Source of the DNA: CBDCYS01 sp965226245
GTDB lineage: Bacteria; Acidobacteriota; Terriglobia; Bryobacterales; UBA6623
Length of the DNA: 64,000 nucleotides
NCBI GenBank assembly: GCA_965226245.1
Contig: CBDDCL010000015.1
Span: forward strand, 3,720,001 to 3,784,000
Direction of reading: 5' to 3'
The notes under the pieces were generated by a model. The model was not told the DNA's origin and did not search any database. It saw nothing but the letters and a program-made list of their open reading frames with translations. Position numbers and translations under genes: made by a program. This document shows, one piece after another, positions 53,526 to 62,634 of this stretch. The first letter of the stretch is position 1. Every line of letters starts with the position of its first letter.

Positions 53526-55196
53526 TCAATATGCGTCCGCCCTGGCGATGACGGGGGCCAGTAAATTGTCCACCGGCGCAAAGTCGTCGGTCAGTACGAG
53601 ATTATTTGAGCGCCGACGAAGGGTGGCCAAATGATGTGGCTCCATGAGGGTACCCTTGTAAACGTCGAAATCCAGATCGTTGAGCTTCAGTGGCCGACCC
53701 GAGCCAACGACAACGAATGTGTCGCGGTAGTCATCGTCGGACGGCCCGCGGAAAACCGTGCTGAGAACGTAGACGTGCGGAAAGCTGCGCTCGAGGGTGT
53801 TGATTATCGCGCCCAGGAAGAGCCCCGACTGGTAGACGTCGATCACGTTGGCGAGGAACACCCCGCCGGGACTCATCAAGCGGCGGACTTTCTGATTGAA
53901 CTCGTACGTCGTCAGATGATAGGGCGGCGAATAGTGGCTGAAGGCGTCGCCGTAGACCAGGTCGAAACGGCCGACGTCCTCACCCTCGTCAAGCCTCGAC
54001 AGCAGATCTTCCACATGGTTGCGGGCGTCGAGATTGTAGATCCGCAGCGGCGTGTTCGCGGGAAGGCCGAAGGCTTCGTAGGCCGCGCGGGTGACTTCGG
54101 GATCGATCTCGGCTACTTCGATATAGCTTCCCGGCCAGCGCCGCAGCATCCAGCGCGGGAACACGAACCCGCCTCCGCCCAGCATCAAGGCGCGGGGCTT
54201 GCGTTCGGGCGGCCAGTCCCGAACCGCGGCCTCCGTCACGCCGGCGTAGACGTTCTCGTACTCGTAAACCAGCTCATCCGGGTCAGTCGTGGACACGTAG
54301 GCATGCACCAGAAAATCGAGCGTCATCGAACGCACTCCGGGCATGTCCGGCTCGTCTTCGACACGGATGAACGAGTACTGCGACTCCGTAAGGAAGTGCA
54401 CGAACTCGTCTTCGACTTCGCGCAGCCCCAGCCGCTCGCCAACGGTTTGTGTCCATTCCCAGGGCCCGGCGTGCGCCAGCAGGTTCGCCCCGAGGACGCC
54501 CATCCATAGATAGGGCAGAATACTTTGTGCTCCGAAGAATATCGACATGGCCAGCAAAACGGCGGCGACGCTCAACAACACCGCGACGGTTCCCATCTGG
54601 GCGATGAGGAAGTATCCCGTCATAAAGGTGCCGACGATGCTGCCAACGGCGCCCCACGAGTAGACGCTGCCGACGGTTCGCCCGGTTTCCCGGCCCAGCC
54701 CCAGCGCCATCTTGGCGGCGACCGGGCTGATCGTCCCCATTAGCGCGGCGGGAAGGAAGAATACGAAGAACACGTGGAGCGCGATTCGCAGGCTCCATTC
54801 CTGGCTGCGGAGGATATAGAACTGCCCGACCCGCTCATTCAGCAGCGGAATCAGCAAGCAGGCCGCCGAGGAAAGCAAGAACAGCGAGGCCAGCGCTTCG
54901 CGGGCGCGGTAGCGGTCGGCGAGGCGTCCGCCGATGTAGTTTCCGATGGCGATGCCGGCCAGAACGATACCGATGACAGAGGTCCAGGTGTAGAGCGAGC
55001 TGCCGACATGACGTGCGATCAGCCGCCCGGCGACCAGCTCGACCACCATGATGCACAAGCTCGACACAAACACAGTCAGATTGGGAATCAGCCAGCTCCA
55101 GCGGCCCGGCGCGGGGGCGATCGGATCCGTGGATGCGGCTTCGGCGGACCCCGGCTCCTCCGCGCCGCTCGTGAGTTTCTCGCCGCTAGAGGACAT
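53526..55196 (-). CDS. Membrane-fused spermidine synthase-like protein
   Basis: 556 residues from ATG 55196; a GTG 18 bases upstream is an alternative. The N-terminal half has about eight to nine transmembrane helices in MFS-like order (LTVFVSSLCIMVVELVAGRL, GIVLAGIAIGNYIGGRLADR). The C-terminal half has a spermidine synthase/methyltransferase-like fold: ALMLGGGGFVFPRW, VAEIDPEVTRAAYEAF, DLVYGDAFSHYSPPYHLTT. Such fusions are widespread, but their product is not proven; some may not make polyamines. It is encoded alone. Confidence 0.87.
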   Translation of the reverse strand: MSSSGEKLTSGAEEPGSAEAASTDPIAPAPGRWSWLIPNLTVFVSSLCIMVVELVAGRLIARHVGSSLYTWTSVIGIVLAGIAIGNYIGGRLADRYRAREALASLFLLSSAACLLIPLLNERVGQFYILRSQEWSLRIALHVFFVFFLPAALMGTISPVAAKMALGLGRETGRTVGSVYSWGAVGSIVGTFMTGYFLIAQMGTVAVLLSVAAVLLAMSIFFGAQSILPYLWMGVLGANLLAHAGPWEWTQTVGERLGLREVEDEFVHFLTESQYSFIRVEDEPDMPGVRSMTLDFLVHAYVSTTDPDELVYEYENVYAGVTEAAVRDWPPERKPRALMLGGGGFVFPRWMLRRWPGSYIEVAEIDPEVTRAAYEAFGLPANTPLRIYNLDARNHVEDLLSRLDEGEDVGRFDLVYGDAFSHYSPPYHLTTYEFNQKVRRLMSPGGVFLANVIDVYQSGLFLGAIINTLERSFPHVYVLSTVFRGPSDDDYRDTFVVVGSGRPLKLNDLDFDVYKGTLMEPHHLATLRRRSNNLVLTDDFAPVDNLLAPVIARADAY

Positions 55197-55230
55197 GAAC
55201 ACCTGTATAGCCACATCGTCGCCGATGGCG

Positions 55231-55285
55231 GCGGAAAATTTCAGACGGCCGGACAGAGGCGCGGACGGAAGTCCGCGCTCATCGC
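55231..55285 (+). repeat. Repeat with GCGCGGAC-GGAA-GTCCGCGC hairpin (copy 2)
   Basis: Matches 41011-41068, including the flanking CGGACAGAGG. Confidence 0.75.
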
Positions 55286-55379
55286 CGCGGCGGCCAGGTC
55301 ACACGGGGAGCCGATCAAGCGGCAACTCCATAGCATAGCGGGATAGCATAGCCGGGAAACTTCTCAAAAAGGGCGCTTA

Positions 55380-55500
55380 TTAGGGGTGCGGGACAACATC
55401 CCTGTAGATTTGAAGAATGCGCCGTGCCGTGCGGTCCCAACTGAACCGCTTGACTTGCTCGAAGCCGCGCCGCCGCAGATCGTCGCGAATCAAAACCGGG
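55380..55500 (-). pseudogene. C-terminal stub of a family 4-type glycosyltransferase
   Basis: The last 36 codons (LIRDDLRRRGFEQVKRFSWD, then RTARRILQIYRDVVPHP) match the usual end of GT4 glycosyltransferases. Nothing upstream in frame is homologous, so the gene has been lost except for this stub. Confidence 0.55.
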
Positions 55501-55657
55501 GGCGTGGCGCCCCGCGGGGCGGGGGTGGCGCTTGGTGAGGCGGCCATGGGTTTCCCGCTGTATCCGGCAACCGGTTTTCCTGGTCCAGTGCGCGGCTCGT
55601 GCGAGTGTGAACAAATGGATCGACTGCCGGGCACTGCCGCGCCAAGCCAGGCCCGGC

Positions 55658-55684
55658 TTGACAGCAATTCTACCATGCTACAAT
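55658..55684 (+). promoter_or_regulatory. Probable sigma-70 promoter of proS
   Basis: TTGACA (55658-55663), 15-base spacer, TACAAT (55679-55684). It is a near-consensus pair in an otherwise GC-rich region, with transcription expected to begin near 55690, just before the leader hairpins. Confidence 0.65.
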
Positions 55685-55689
55685 GAGCG

Positions 55690-55785
55690 TTTTTCCACCG
55701 ATGGGCCCCTCGAAGCGGGCCACCGGCGAGGCGACAAGCTGACAGTTTCACAGGCGGGCATTGGCCCGCCTCTGTTTTTTGCGAA
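55690..55785 (+). promoter_or_regulatory. proS leader RNA with potential pseudoknot and attenuator
   Basis: GGCCC (55704-55708) pairs with GGGCC (55717-55721); loop bases CTCG can pair with CGAG (55727-55730), an H-type pseudoknot. A strong terminator follows. GCGGGCC of the first stem (55715-55721) is complementary to GGCCCGC of the terminator's 3' arm, so the two structures could exclude each other. No T-box consensus is seen. Confidence 0.5.
55752..55780 (+). terminator. Intrinsic terminator/attenuator upstream of proS
   Basis: AGGCGGGC-ATTG-GCCCGCCT (8-bp perfect stem) followed by CTGTTTTTT. It ends 38 bases before the proS start and downstream of its promoter, as expected for attenuation. 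Confidence 0.75.
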
Positions 55786-55817
55786 TTCATCAGGTTCTTT
55801 TCGCCGTAAATGATCTC

Positions 55818-57551
55818 ATGCGCTGGAGCCAACTCTTCATTCCCACCCTGCGAGATACGCCTGCCGAGGCTGAAGTTCCCAGCCACCAGTTGTTGCTGCG
55901 TGCCGGCTACATCCGCCAGCTAGCGGCGGGCATCTACAACTACCTCTTTCTGGCGAAACGCTCCTTGCTGAAGATCGAGCGGATCGTTCGCGAGGAAATG
56001 GATGCCATTGGAGCGCAAGAGTTTCATCTGTCCGAGCTGCATCCGGCTGAGATTTGGCGGGAAAGCGGACGCTGGGAGAAGATGGGCCACGACATGTTCC
56101 GGCTCAAAGACCGCTGGGGACGCGATCTTTGCCTGGGCATGACCGAAGAAGAAGTAATGACCTCGATCGCGCGCGGCGAGCTGCGCAGCTATAAGCAGTT
56201 GCCGCAGCTTTGGTATCAGATCCAGGTGAAATTTCGGGACGAGCCGCGCCCCAAATCAGGATTGATGCGGACGCGGCGCTTCACGATGAAGGATTCCTAC
56301 TCCTTCGACATAGACGCCGCAGGGCTCGAGATCAGCTACCAAAAACACCACGGGGCTTATTGCAGGATACTTAGCCGCAGCGGGCTGCGTTACTTGGCGG
56401 TGGAAGCGCATTCGGGTGCGATGGGCGGCAGCAAGTCGCACGAGTTTGTGGTTCCCTCCGATGCCGGAGAGGATCTGATCGTCATCTGCGACGGCTGCGG
56501 CTATGCGGCCAACCTCGAAAAGGCCGAATCGGTTGCCCGGCCATGCGCGGAGGATGACTCGGCAGAGGACGCACTGCCGGAAGAGTTCGCGACTCCGGGC
56601 AAGAAAACGATCGCCGAGGTAGCGGAGTTTGACGGCCTTCCCGAGACATCGCATATCAAGAGCCTGGTGATGGCAGCCGATGAAAAGCCGGTCCTTTTGC
56701 TATTGCGGGGAGATCACCAGCTCAACGAAGCGAAACTGTCTTCGCTGCTGGGGGCAGCCGAGCCACGGCCGGCGCATCCGGAGGAAGTTGTCGAGTGGGC
56801 CGGGGCTACGATCGGCTCGATTGGTCCCGTCGGCGTCACCAAGATGGAGATCATTGCCGATCAAGCGATCGAGGGGCGGCGGAACATGGTGACTGGCGCG
56901 AACAAAGACGACTGCCACCTGCGGAATGTCACCGTTGGGCGCGATTTTGAAGCGCGCTTCGCCGATCTTCGGGATGTCCACGAGGGTGACGGTTGCATCC
57001 ATTGCTCGAAGCCGCTGAAGCTTCAGAAGTGCATCGAGGCCGGCCACATCTTCCAGCTTGGCTACGCGTATTCGGAACCGATGGGATTGCGGGTCCTTGA
57101 CCAGAATGGCAAAGAGGTCACGCCCATCATGGGCTCCTACGGAATCGGCCTGGAGCGGATTCTCAGCGGCGCGGTCGAGCAGAACTACGACGATGCCGGA
57201 ATTGTCCTGCCGGTCTCGATTGCCCCGTTCGAGGTGGTCGTGACACCGGTCAATCTCAAAGACGACTCGCAGCGTGAAGCCGCGGAGCAGATCTACCAGC
57301 GTTGCAAGGAATTAGGGCTGGATGTGTTGCTCGACGACCGCGCCGAGCGGGCCGGGGTCAAATTCAAGGACGCCGAACTGATCGGCATTCCCTTCCGGAT
57401 CACGGTGGGCAAGAAGCTTTCCGGGGGTATGGTGGAACTCACTGATCGCTCGACACGTCTATCCACCGATGTTACACTCGAAGAAGCGCCGGAGAAGGTG
57501 CAAGAGCGGCTTCAGGCGGCTCTTCCCGCGGCATCCGCTCCCGCTTCCTAG
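55818..57551 (+). CDS. proS: Prolyl-tRNA synthetase, bacterial type
   Basis: 577 residues from ATG 55818 (MRWSQLFIPTLRDTPAEAEV). The class II core has LLLRAGYIRQLAAGIYNYL, LGMTEEEVMTSIARGELRSY, SGLMRTRRFTMKDSYSFD, and the editing (INS) insertion at about 225-385. Motif 3 is near GSYGIGLERILSGAVEQNYD and is followed by the anticodon-binding domain (FEVVVTPVNLKDDSQREAAE). It charges tRNA-Pro and edits mischarged Ala. Frame-open sequence upstream overlaps the terminator and is excluded. Its expression may depend on the leader described. Confidence 0.95.
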   Translation: MRWSQLFIPTLRDTPAEAEVPSHQLLLRAGYIRQLAAGIYNYLFLAKRSLLKIERIVREEMDAIGAQEFHLSELHPAEIWRESGRWEKMGHDMFRLKDRWGRDLCLGMTEEEVMTSIARGELRSYKQLPQLWYQIQVKFRDEPRPKSGLMRTRRFTMKDSYSFDIDAAGLEISYQKHHGAYCRILSRSGLRYLAVEAHSGAMGGSKSHEFVVPSDAGEDLIVICDGCGYAANLEKAESVARPCAEDDSAEDALPEEFATPGKKTIAEVAEFDGLPETSHIKSLVMAADEKPVLLLLRGDHQLNEAKLSSLLGAAEPRPAHPEEVVEWAGATIGSIGPVGVTKMEIIADQAIEGRRNMVTGANKDDCHLRNVTVGRDFEARFADLRDVHEGDGCIHCSKPLKLQKCIEAGHIFQLGYAYSEPMGLRVLDQNGKEVTPIMGSYGIGLERILSGAVEQNYDDAGIVLPVSIAPFEVVVTPVNLKDDSQREAAEQIYQRCKELGLDVLLDDRAERAGVKFKDAELIGIPFRITVGKKLSGGMVELTDRSTRLSTDVTLEEAPEKVQERLQAALPAASAPAS

Positions 57552-57613
57552 ACCCGTTTTCGGGCTGATAGAGCCCCGGAAATCTCCACTTTGGGTCTAA
57601 CGATACGAACCTG

Positions 57614-60268
57614 ATGCCAGCCCGCAAGCGGTCCCGAAGGAGCAAGAGACGGGCGTCCAACTCGTCGTTCATCGGGCGAGTGGGGCGTTTCTTCTGGACT
57701 CCCTTTGGCAAGGTCCTGCTGGCCACGATGCTGATCGCGGGCATTGCGGGTGTCATCGCGTTCAGCCACTTCTACTGGGAATACGCCAAGCTGATTGACG
57801 CCAAGCTCGCGCGCGGACCGTTCAACCGGCCCTCGAAGATCCTGGCCGCGCCGAAAGCGGTCTATGTGGGAGAAGAGATTTCGGCGGAAGAGATTTTGTC
57901 GCTGCTGCGCAACGCGGGCTATTCGGACTCGCGGCACAATCGAATCGGACATTTTCTCGTCAAGGACAACAGTCTCGAGATCTATCCCGGCGGCATGTCT
58001 TACTTCAGCCGGGAACCCGCGGTCTTGTACTTTGACGACAAGCAGGTCACGCGCATCGTTTCCCTGAGCGACAACAACCCCCAGACGGTCTACGAACTCG
58101 AGCCCGAGCTGATCACGAATCTGTTCGACAAGGAGCGGTTGAAGCGGCGGCTGCTGGCTTACGAGAACATTCCGGACGTTTTGGTCAACGCGGTTCTGGC
58201 GATTGAAGACCACCGCTTCTTCGATCACGCGGGCTTCGACCCCATTCGTACCGCGAAAGCCGCCTACGACGGGATCGTGGGAGGCGAGAAGATTCGCGGG
58301 ACCTCGACGCTGACGCAGCAGCTTTCGCGCGGGTTTTTCCTTAGCCCGGAGAGAAGCTACAAACGCAAGCTTGCCGAGCTGATGATCGCGTTGCAGCTCG
58401 AGGCGCGCCTCAGCAAAGAGAAAATCCTCGAACATTACTTGAACCAAATCTGGCTCGGCTGGCGCGGCAGCTTCAACGTGATGGGAATGGGTGAAGCCGC
58501 CAGGGCCTATTTCGATAAAGACATCCGCGAGGTGTCGCTGGCCGAGGCGGCCCTGCTAGCGGGGCTGATTCAAAGGCCGAGTTACCTCAACCCCTTCCGG
58601 CATCCCGAGCGCGCCAAGTCACGGCGCGACACGGTGCTGCGCTTCATGGAGCGCCACGCGTTTATCACGCGCGAAGAGCTCAACGAAGCCGTTCAAGCGC
58701 CTATCGAGCTGGCGATCGGCAAGGTCGAGTCGAGTACGGCGCCCTATTTCGTCGACCTGGTCAACAACCAGCTTCAGGAATGGTTTAGCTCGGACGAGTT
58801 GATCACGCAATCCTATTGGGTCTACACGACGATCGACATGGATCTGCAGCGTGCCGCCGTCGAGGCGATTCGGATCGGGATGGCCGAGGTGGATGAGCGC
58901 GTGGCCCGGCAAAAGCGCTTTCGGGGGAGGAAGGCTCCTCAGGCGCAGGCGGCGCTGGTCGTTTTGGATCCCAAGACGGGTGAGGTCAAAGCAATCGTCG
59001 GCGGCAGGAATTATGGTTTGAGCCAGCTCAACCGAGTTCTGGCAAAGCGCCAGCCGGGGTCCGCTTTCAAGCCGTTTGTCTATGCCACGGCGATTGAAAC
59101 AGCTATTGAGGACGAGCTGGGCGACGAATATCTCGATGATGGCTATCTCGACGGCGAAGCGGCCGAACCGGCGGACCTATCGCCTGTTCTGCATGACGGT
59201 TTCGCGCCGAAGACGCTGCTGACCCCGATTACGGTTATCGATGATGTCCCGACTACATTCTGGTGGGACGACAAACCCTACGAACCTTCGAACTTCGCCA
59301 ACAAGATTTACGGGATGGTACCGCTGCGGCAGGCGCTCTACAAGTCGCTCAACATAGCGACCGTCAAGGTGGCCGATATGGCAGGCTACGATAAGGTCGC
59401 GGACATGGGGCGCCGGGTCGGGCTGGGCGAGGCGATTCAGGCGACGCCGGCTATTGCGCTGGGAGCTTACGAAGTGACGCCGCTCGCCATCGCGGGCGCC
59501 TACACGGCACTCGCCAATGGCGGGGTGAAGATGAACCCTTATTTCATCCGAAACGTGCGTGATTCGAGCGGCCGCCATCTTGTGCGGCAGAAGCCCGAGG
59601 GAGAGGAAGTTATCGATCCCCGCGTGGCCTACGTGGTCACGCACATGCTCGAAGACGTCATCCGCCGCGGCACGGCCGTGCGAGTGCGCGGCATGGGTTT
59701 CACCGAACCGGCCGCCGGCAAGACCGGCACCGACGACGACGGCTGGTTTGCGGGTTATACGTCGAATCTGCTTTGCGTCGTATGGGTCGGCTTCGACGAC
59801 AACACGGACCTCAAGATCGAGGGATCGAAATCGGCGTTGCCAATTTGGACCGAGTTCATGAAGCGGGCCCACCAGATGCGCGAGTACCGCAACCCCGATC
59901 CTTTCGAGCCGGTCGACGGGATCGTCACTGTTGCCATTGATCCCGATACCCAGCAGCTTGCCACCTACTCTTGCGCGGACCGCCGAACGGAAGTTTTCAT
60001 CGCCGGCTCGGAACCGAGCCAGTATTGCCGCCTGCACGGCGGCGGAGGGCGTCAGACGCTGCTGGCCACCAACGTGGCGGGCTGGGACAGCGGTTCTCCG
60101 CAAAGGAATCAACCCGGCCCGGAGGGTTCCACGACCTTGCGGAGCCGCGCCGCCGCCCCAGGGCTGAACCGTGGTGTTGGCGACCCCGGCCCTCGCCGCT
60201 CGCCGCCCCCCCCAAAAGGGAAGAAAAAGAAGGGCCTGTTTGGCAGGCTCCTGGACGTCTTCCGCTAG
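57614..60268 (+). CDS. Class A penicillin-binding protein (glycosyltransferase/transpeptidase)
   Basis: 884 residues, PBP1A/1B type. Basic cytoplasmic tail, transmembrane segment (VLLATMLIAGIAGVIAFS, about 34-52), GT51 domain with AIEDHRFFDHAGFDPIRTAK (catalytic Glu about 197), STLTQQLSRGFFL and RKLAELMIALQLEA. Transpeptidase: SxxK in RQPGSAFKPFV (about 487), SLN in LYKSLNIATVK, KTGT in AAGKTGTDDDGWF (about 700). The C-terminal Pro/Gly/Lys tail is disordered. It polymerises and cross-links peptidoglycan. It lies 62 bases after proS on the same strand, possibly co-transcribed. Confidence 0.94.
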   Translation: MPARKRSRRSKRRASNSSFIGRVGRFFWTPFGKVLLATMLIAGIAGVIAFSHFYWEYAKLIDAKLARGPFNRPSKILAAPKAVYVGEEISAEEILSLLRNAGYSDSRHNRIGHFLVKDNSLEIYPGGMSYFSREPAVLYFDDKQVTRIVSLSDNNPQTVYELEPELITNLFDKERLKRRLLAYENIPDVLVNAVLAIEDHRFFDHAGFDPIRTAKAAYDGIVGGEKIRGTSTLTQQLSRGFFLSPERSYKRKLAELMIALQLEARLSKEKILEHYLNQIWLGWRGSFNVMGMGEAARAYFDKDIREVSLAEAALLAGLIQRPSYLNPFRHPERAKSRRDTVLRFMERHAFITREELNEAVQAPIELAIGKVESSTAPYFVDLVNNQLQEWFSSDELITQSYWVYTTIDMDLQRAAVEAIRIGMAEVDERVARQKRFRGRKAPQAQAALVVLDPKTGEVKAIVGGRNYGLSQLNRVLAKRQPGSAFKPFVYATAIETAIEDELGDEYLDDGYLDGEAAEPADLSPVLHDGFAPKTLLTPITVIDDVPTTFWWDDKPYEPSNFANKIYGMVPLRQALYKSLNIATVKVADMAGYDKVADMGRRVGLGEAIQATPAIALGAYEVTPLAIAGAYTALANGGVKMNPYFIRNVRDSSGRHLVRQKPEGEEVIDPRVAYVVTHMLEDVIRRGTAVRVRGMGFTEPAAGKTGTDDDGWFAGYTSNLLCVVWVGFDDNTDLKIEGSKSALPIWTEFMKRAHQMREYRNPDPFEPVDGIVTVAIDPDTQQLATYSCADRRTEVFIAGSEPSQYCRLHGGGGRQTLLATNVAGWDSGSPQRNQPGPEGSTTLRSRAAAPGLNRGVGDPGPRRSPPPPKGKKKKGLFGRLLDVFR

Positions 60269-60302
60269 GGCTCGATTCTCTAGATTGTTCCCGCCACACG
60301 AC

Positions 60303-60347
60303 GTGGCGCGCGTCTCCAGACGTGCCGTGTCGCCATTCGTGGCGACA
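60303..60347 (+). repeat. Two-hairpin repeat (copy 9)
   Basis: GTGGCGCG, CGTC-TCCA-GACG, TGCCG, TGTCGCCA-TTCG-TGGCGACA; differs from copy 3 only in the last loop base. Confidence 0.85.
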
Positions 60348-60527
60348 TGTCTTTTCCACTCTGCCAGTTGACCCTCGGGTCCTCTAGCCCGCTTTTCTCC
60401 CCGCCCTGAAATGCTATACTACATCCGGCCATAAAAAATTGATCTTAAATCATTTATCCTAAAAACGGCGGTTGGACGTTCTAGCATTCGTTGTAACATA
60501 TTGAAAGAACGTATCTTATGTGCTGAT

Positions 60528-60552
60528 ATTGCAACTGCGGAGCAGTTGCAAT
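60528..60552. promoter_or_regulatory. Perfect inverted repeat upstream of HicB-like/DUF2442 pair
   Basis: ATTGCAACTGC-GGA-GCAGTTGCAAT, 11-bp arms, about 100 bases before the HicB-like start. There is no T-tract, so an operator for a dimeric repressor encoded in the pair is more likely than a terminator. Confidence 0.5.
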
Positions 60553-60648
60553 CTTCACCCGCCGGTCCCCGATGACACTCGGGTCCAACTGACGTCTCGT
60601 CACAAGGTTGGGGCGGTTCGAAGACGACCAACTGCCGTTTTTAGGTTT

Positions 60649-60903
60649 ATGGATATCCAATTCACCACGGACATTTTCAAGGAGGGCGCACAATACGTCG
60701 CCCACACTCCCGAGCTCGACCTCTCCTCTTGCGCTCGCACCGAAACAAAAGCGCGAGACAATCTCATCGAAGCCGTTCGCTTGTTTTTGGAAGAAGCCGG
60801 CAAGATGGGAACGCTTGAACAGCTCCTCCAGGAGTCCGGCTACATCCGCGGCGGGAGCGGTGCTTGGCGAGTACGCAGTCAAGTTGTTGAGGGAATGGCA
60901 TGA
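60649..60903 (+). CDS. HicB-like antitoxin-type protein
   Basis: 84 residues from ATG 60649. MDIQFTTDIFKEGAQYVAHT then LDLSSCARTETKARDNLIEA with VRLFLEEAGKMGTLEQLL fits the HicB-like partial RNase H fold of small type II family proteins. No helix-turn-helix tail is evident. It overlaps the next gene by ATGA; no HicA toxin is present. Confidence 0.7.
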   Translation: MDIQFTTDIFKEGAQYVAHTPELDLSSCARTETKARDNLIEAVRLFLEEAGKMGTLEQLLQESGYIRGGSGAWRVRSQVVEGMA

Positions 60904-61205
60904 GTACTTCGGTGACTGAACTTCGGGAAGCCACGGCCCAGAGTGTCCGCGTGAACGAAGATGCTTTGACGGTCGATCTTGCCGATGGGCGGACAATCAC
61001 CGTGCCGCTCCCCTGGTTCCCAAGGCTGGCACGGGGAACACCGGCTGAGCGAGCCAACTGGCGTCTGATCGGCGGTGGCGAGGGGATTCACTGGCCGGAT
61101 CTGGATGAAGACATCAGCACGAACAGTCTTCTCGCAGGGCGCCGATCCGGCGAAACGCAGGAATCTCTTGACCGCTGGATCGAGGAGCGAAAGGCAGCAG
61201 GCTGA
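60900..61205 (+). CDS. DUF2442 protein
   Basis: 101 residues. VTELREATAQSVRVNEDALT, VDLADGRTITVPLPWFPRLA and EGIHWPDLDEDISTNSLLAG are the DUF2442 pattern (WFPRL, IHWPxLDEDIS). DUF2442 proteins often pair with DUF4160 or similar small genes in candidate toxin-antitoxin units. Here the partner is the HicB-like gene, overlapping by ATGA. Confidence 0.85.
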   Translation: MSTSVTELREATAQSVRVNEDALTVDLADGRTITVPLPWFPRLARGTPAERANWRLIGGGEGIHWPDLDEDISTNSLLAGRRSGETQESLDRWIEERKAAG

Positions 61206-61348
61206 CGAGGCGCCGCGGGAGGCGGCTCGCCCCCATCGTGGATGACTTCGCAGGTATGCTCGCCGCTGCCGGCGATGGGGTTTTGTCCCTGGCGGGCGGA
61301 AGGTTCAGAAGCAGGCAGCGTGCTCATGGAAGGCGCTTTCTCCGCCTC
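61206..61348. other. Short convergent intergenic gap
   Basis: Nothing recognised. Confidence 0.4.
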
Positions 61349-61717
61349 TTAGATCATCTTCGCGCGGTCGACGATGTGGCAGATATTGCCCTCGAGATCA
61401 CGGAAGAACGCTAGCCGATTGCCCTCGGCCTCGACAAAGTTGTCGATTTCAATTCCCTTTGCCTTTAGATCCTCCACGGCAGGATCGAAGTCATCGACAC
61501 TGATGGCCAAATGCCGGATTCCCGGTGTTTTCGGGCTGGTCTCAAGACGTTCTCCTTGGGAGGGGATGATCTCGAGCATCGTGCCGTCCTGTGCTTTGAC
61601 GAAAACGTTGCCACCGTAGCGGTAGCAAATCGGGAAGTCGAGGTTCTTCTCGTACCAAGCGGCAAGCGCCTCCGGGTCGGGTGAGGCGATGGCGGTGTGT
61701 TCTATCCCTTTGTACAT
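61349..61717 (-). CDS. VOC-superfamily (glyoxalase/dioxygenase-fold) protein
   Basis: 122 residues from ATG 61717. Two beta-alpha-beta-beta-beta halves: YKGIEHTAIASPDPEALAAW with GTMLEIIPS, and GIRHLAISVDDFDPAVEDLK with LAFFRDLEGNICHIVDR. Metal-site candidates are His 7, Glu in LEII, His in IRHLAI and a late acidic residue. It is a lactoylglutathione lyase-like small enzyme with unknown substrate. Confidence 0.85.
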   Translation of the reverse strand: MYKGIEHTAIASPDPEALAAWYEKNLDFPICYRYGGNVFVKAQDGTMLEIIPSQGERLETSPKTPGIRHLAISVDDFDPAVEDLKAKGIEIDNFVEAEGNRLAFFRDLEGNICHIVDRAKMI

Positions 61718-61877
61718 GTGTGTTGGACTCCTTATTGAACCAGAGTAAGCTGAGCTGGAGTTACGAGTGTAGCCGATATCGGCTGCCCACTGGTGAGATA
61801 ACCGAGCCCGGACCGCGGGCCGCACATGAACTATCGAGTCTGTTCAGAGCTTCCGTGGACTAAGCCAGTAGCAGGGC

Positions 61878-62348
61878 CTACACCTGTTTCTCGGCCAGAT
61901 CGCCGATCATGGGGATTTTATACATCTGGCCTTGGTAGGCTCGGATAATGAGCTTGGCCCAGAAGACAAAAGACGCCATCGAGAGAAGCCAGGCCACCAC
62001 AAACACAAGGTGCTCCAGCCCAAGGTACCCCAGGATGGGCCCCAAAACATTCCAGACGATCCAGATCAGGGCCAACGCACCACCGCAATAGAACAGGGCC
62101 TGGAAGGAATGAAAGCGGACGAATCGGTTCTGCCTGTAGGTATCCGTTAGGAAGAGGAAGTAGATCGCGGGAAGCAAGAGATAGGCCAGCGCTCCGGCGG
62201 TATTGTCTCCGGCGACGAAATCCGCGGCCGGTGAAGCGCTAGCCGATGTGGATGATGCTCCCCCGCCAAATGGATCGGCCGCCGTCCCGCAACGCGAACA
62301 AAACTTCGCATCCGCCACATCCGTGCCACAGTTCCTGCAAAACGCCAT
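61878..62348 (-). CDS. DUF4870 membrane protein with N-terminal zinc ribbon
   Basis: 156 residues. Zinc ribbon CRNCG then KFCSRCGTA (residues 4-23), a Ser/Ala/Gly linker, then four hydrophobic segments (AGALAYLLLPAIYFLFL, LALIWIVWNVLGPILGYL, LVFVVAWLLSMASFVFWA) with RFVRFHSFQALFY, the DUF4870/Tic20-like hallmark. Function is unknown; it probably sits in the inner membrane. Confidence 0.8.
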   Translation of the reverse strand: MAFCRNCGTDVADAKFCSRCGTAADPFGGGASSTSASASPAADFVAGDNTAGALAYLLLPAIYFLFLTDTYRQNRFVRFHSFQALFYCGGALALIWIVWNVLGPILGYLGLEHLVFVVAWLLSMASFVFWAKLIIRAYQGQMYKIPMIGDLAEKQV

Positions 62349-62551
62349 TCCTTACCCCTTTTTCATCCGAGTTGGATCGTCGATGCGAGACGAATCCTGG
62401 CGAGAATGGTCCCACACGAAGCCGCCGGACCGGCGGGTTGGACCCTAGTCGTCGCACCGCTGTCTCTCACCTCAGCATATACGCCATCGATCGCCGAGTT
62501 GTTCAAACGGTCCTGACGCTTCCACGCATTCCCGTGGTGAAATCACGGTGC
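62349..62551. other. Short intergenic gap left of the IS481-like element
   Basis: No gene or repeat recognised. Confidence 0.4.
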
Positions 62552-62634
62552 TTACCGGGGACATGGTGAACAAAACATACCGGCTACATGGTGAACAACT
62601 TTCCAAGGGAAACATTAAGAGGCAACAATGTTTT

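Larger units (their letters stand above)
60269..60648. other. Intergenic region: two-hairpin repeat and AT-rich upstream region of the small gene pair
   Basis: Repeat at 60303-60347, then an AT-rich stretch (60420-60530) unlike its surroundings and a perfect hairpin at 60528-60552 ahead of the HicB-like gene. Confidence 0.6.

Noticed and set aside
55690..55785. T-box riboswitch ahead of proS
   Set aside because: The leader is too short and lacks the T-box sequence and a specifier loop; only a generic terminator with an alternative pairing is visible.
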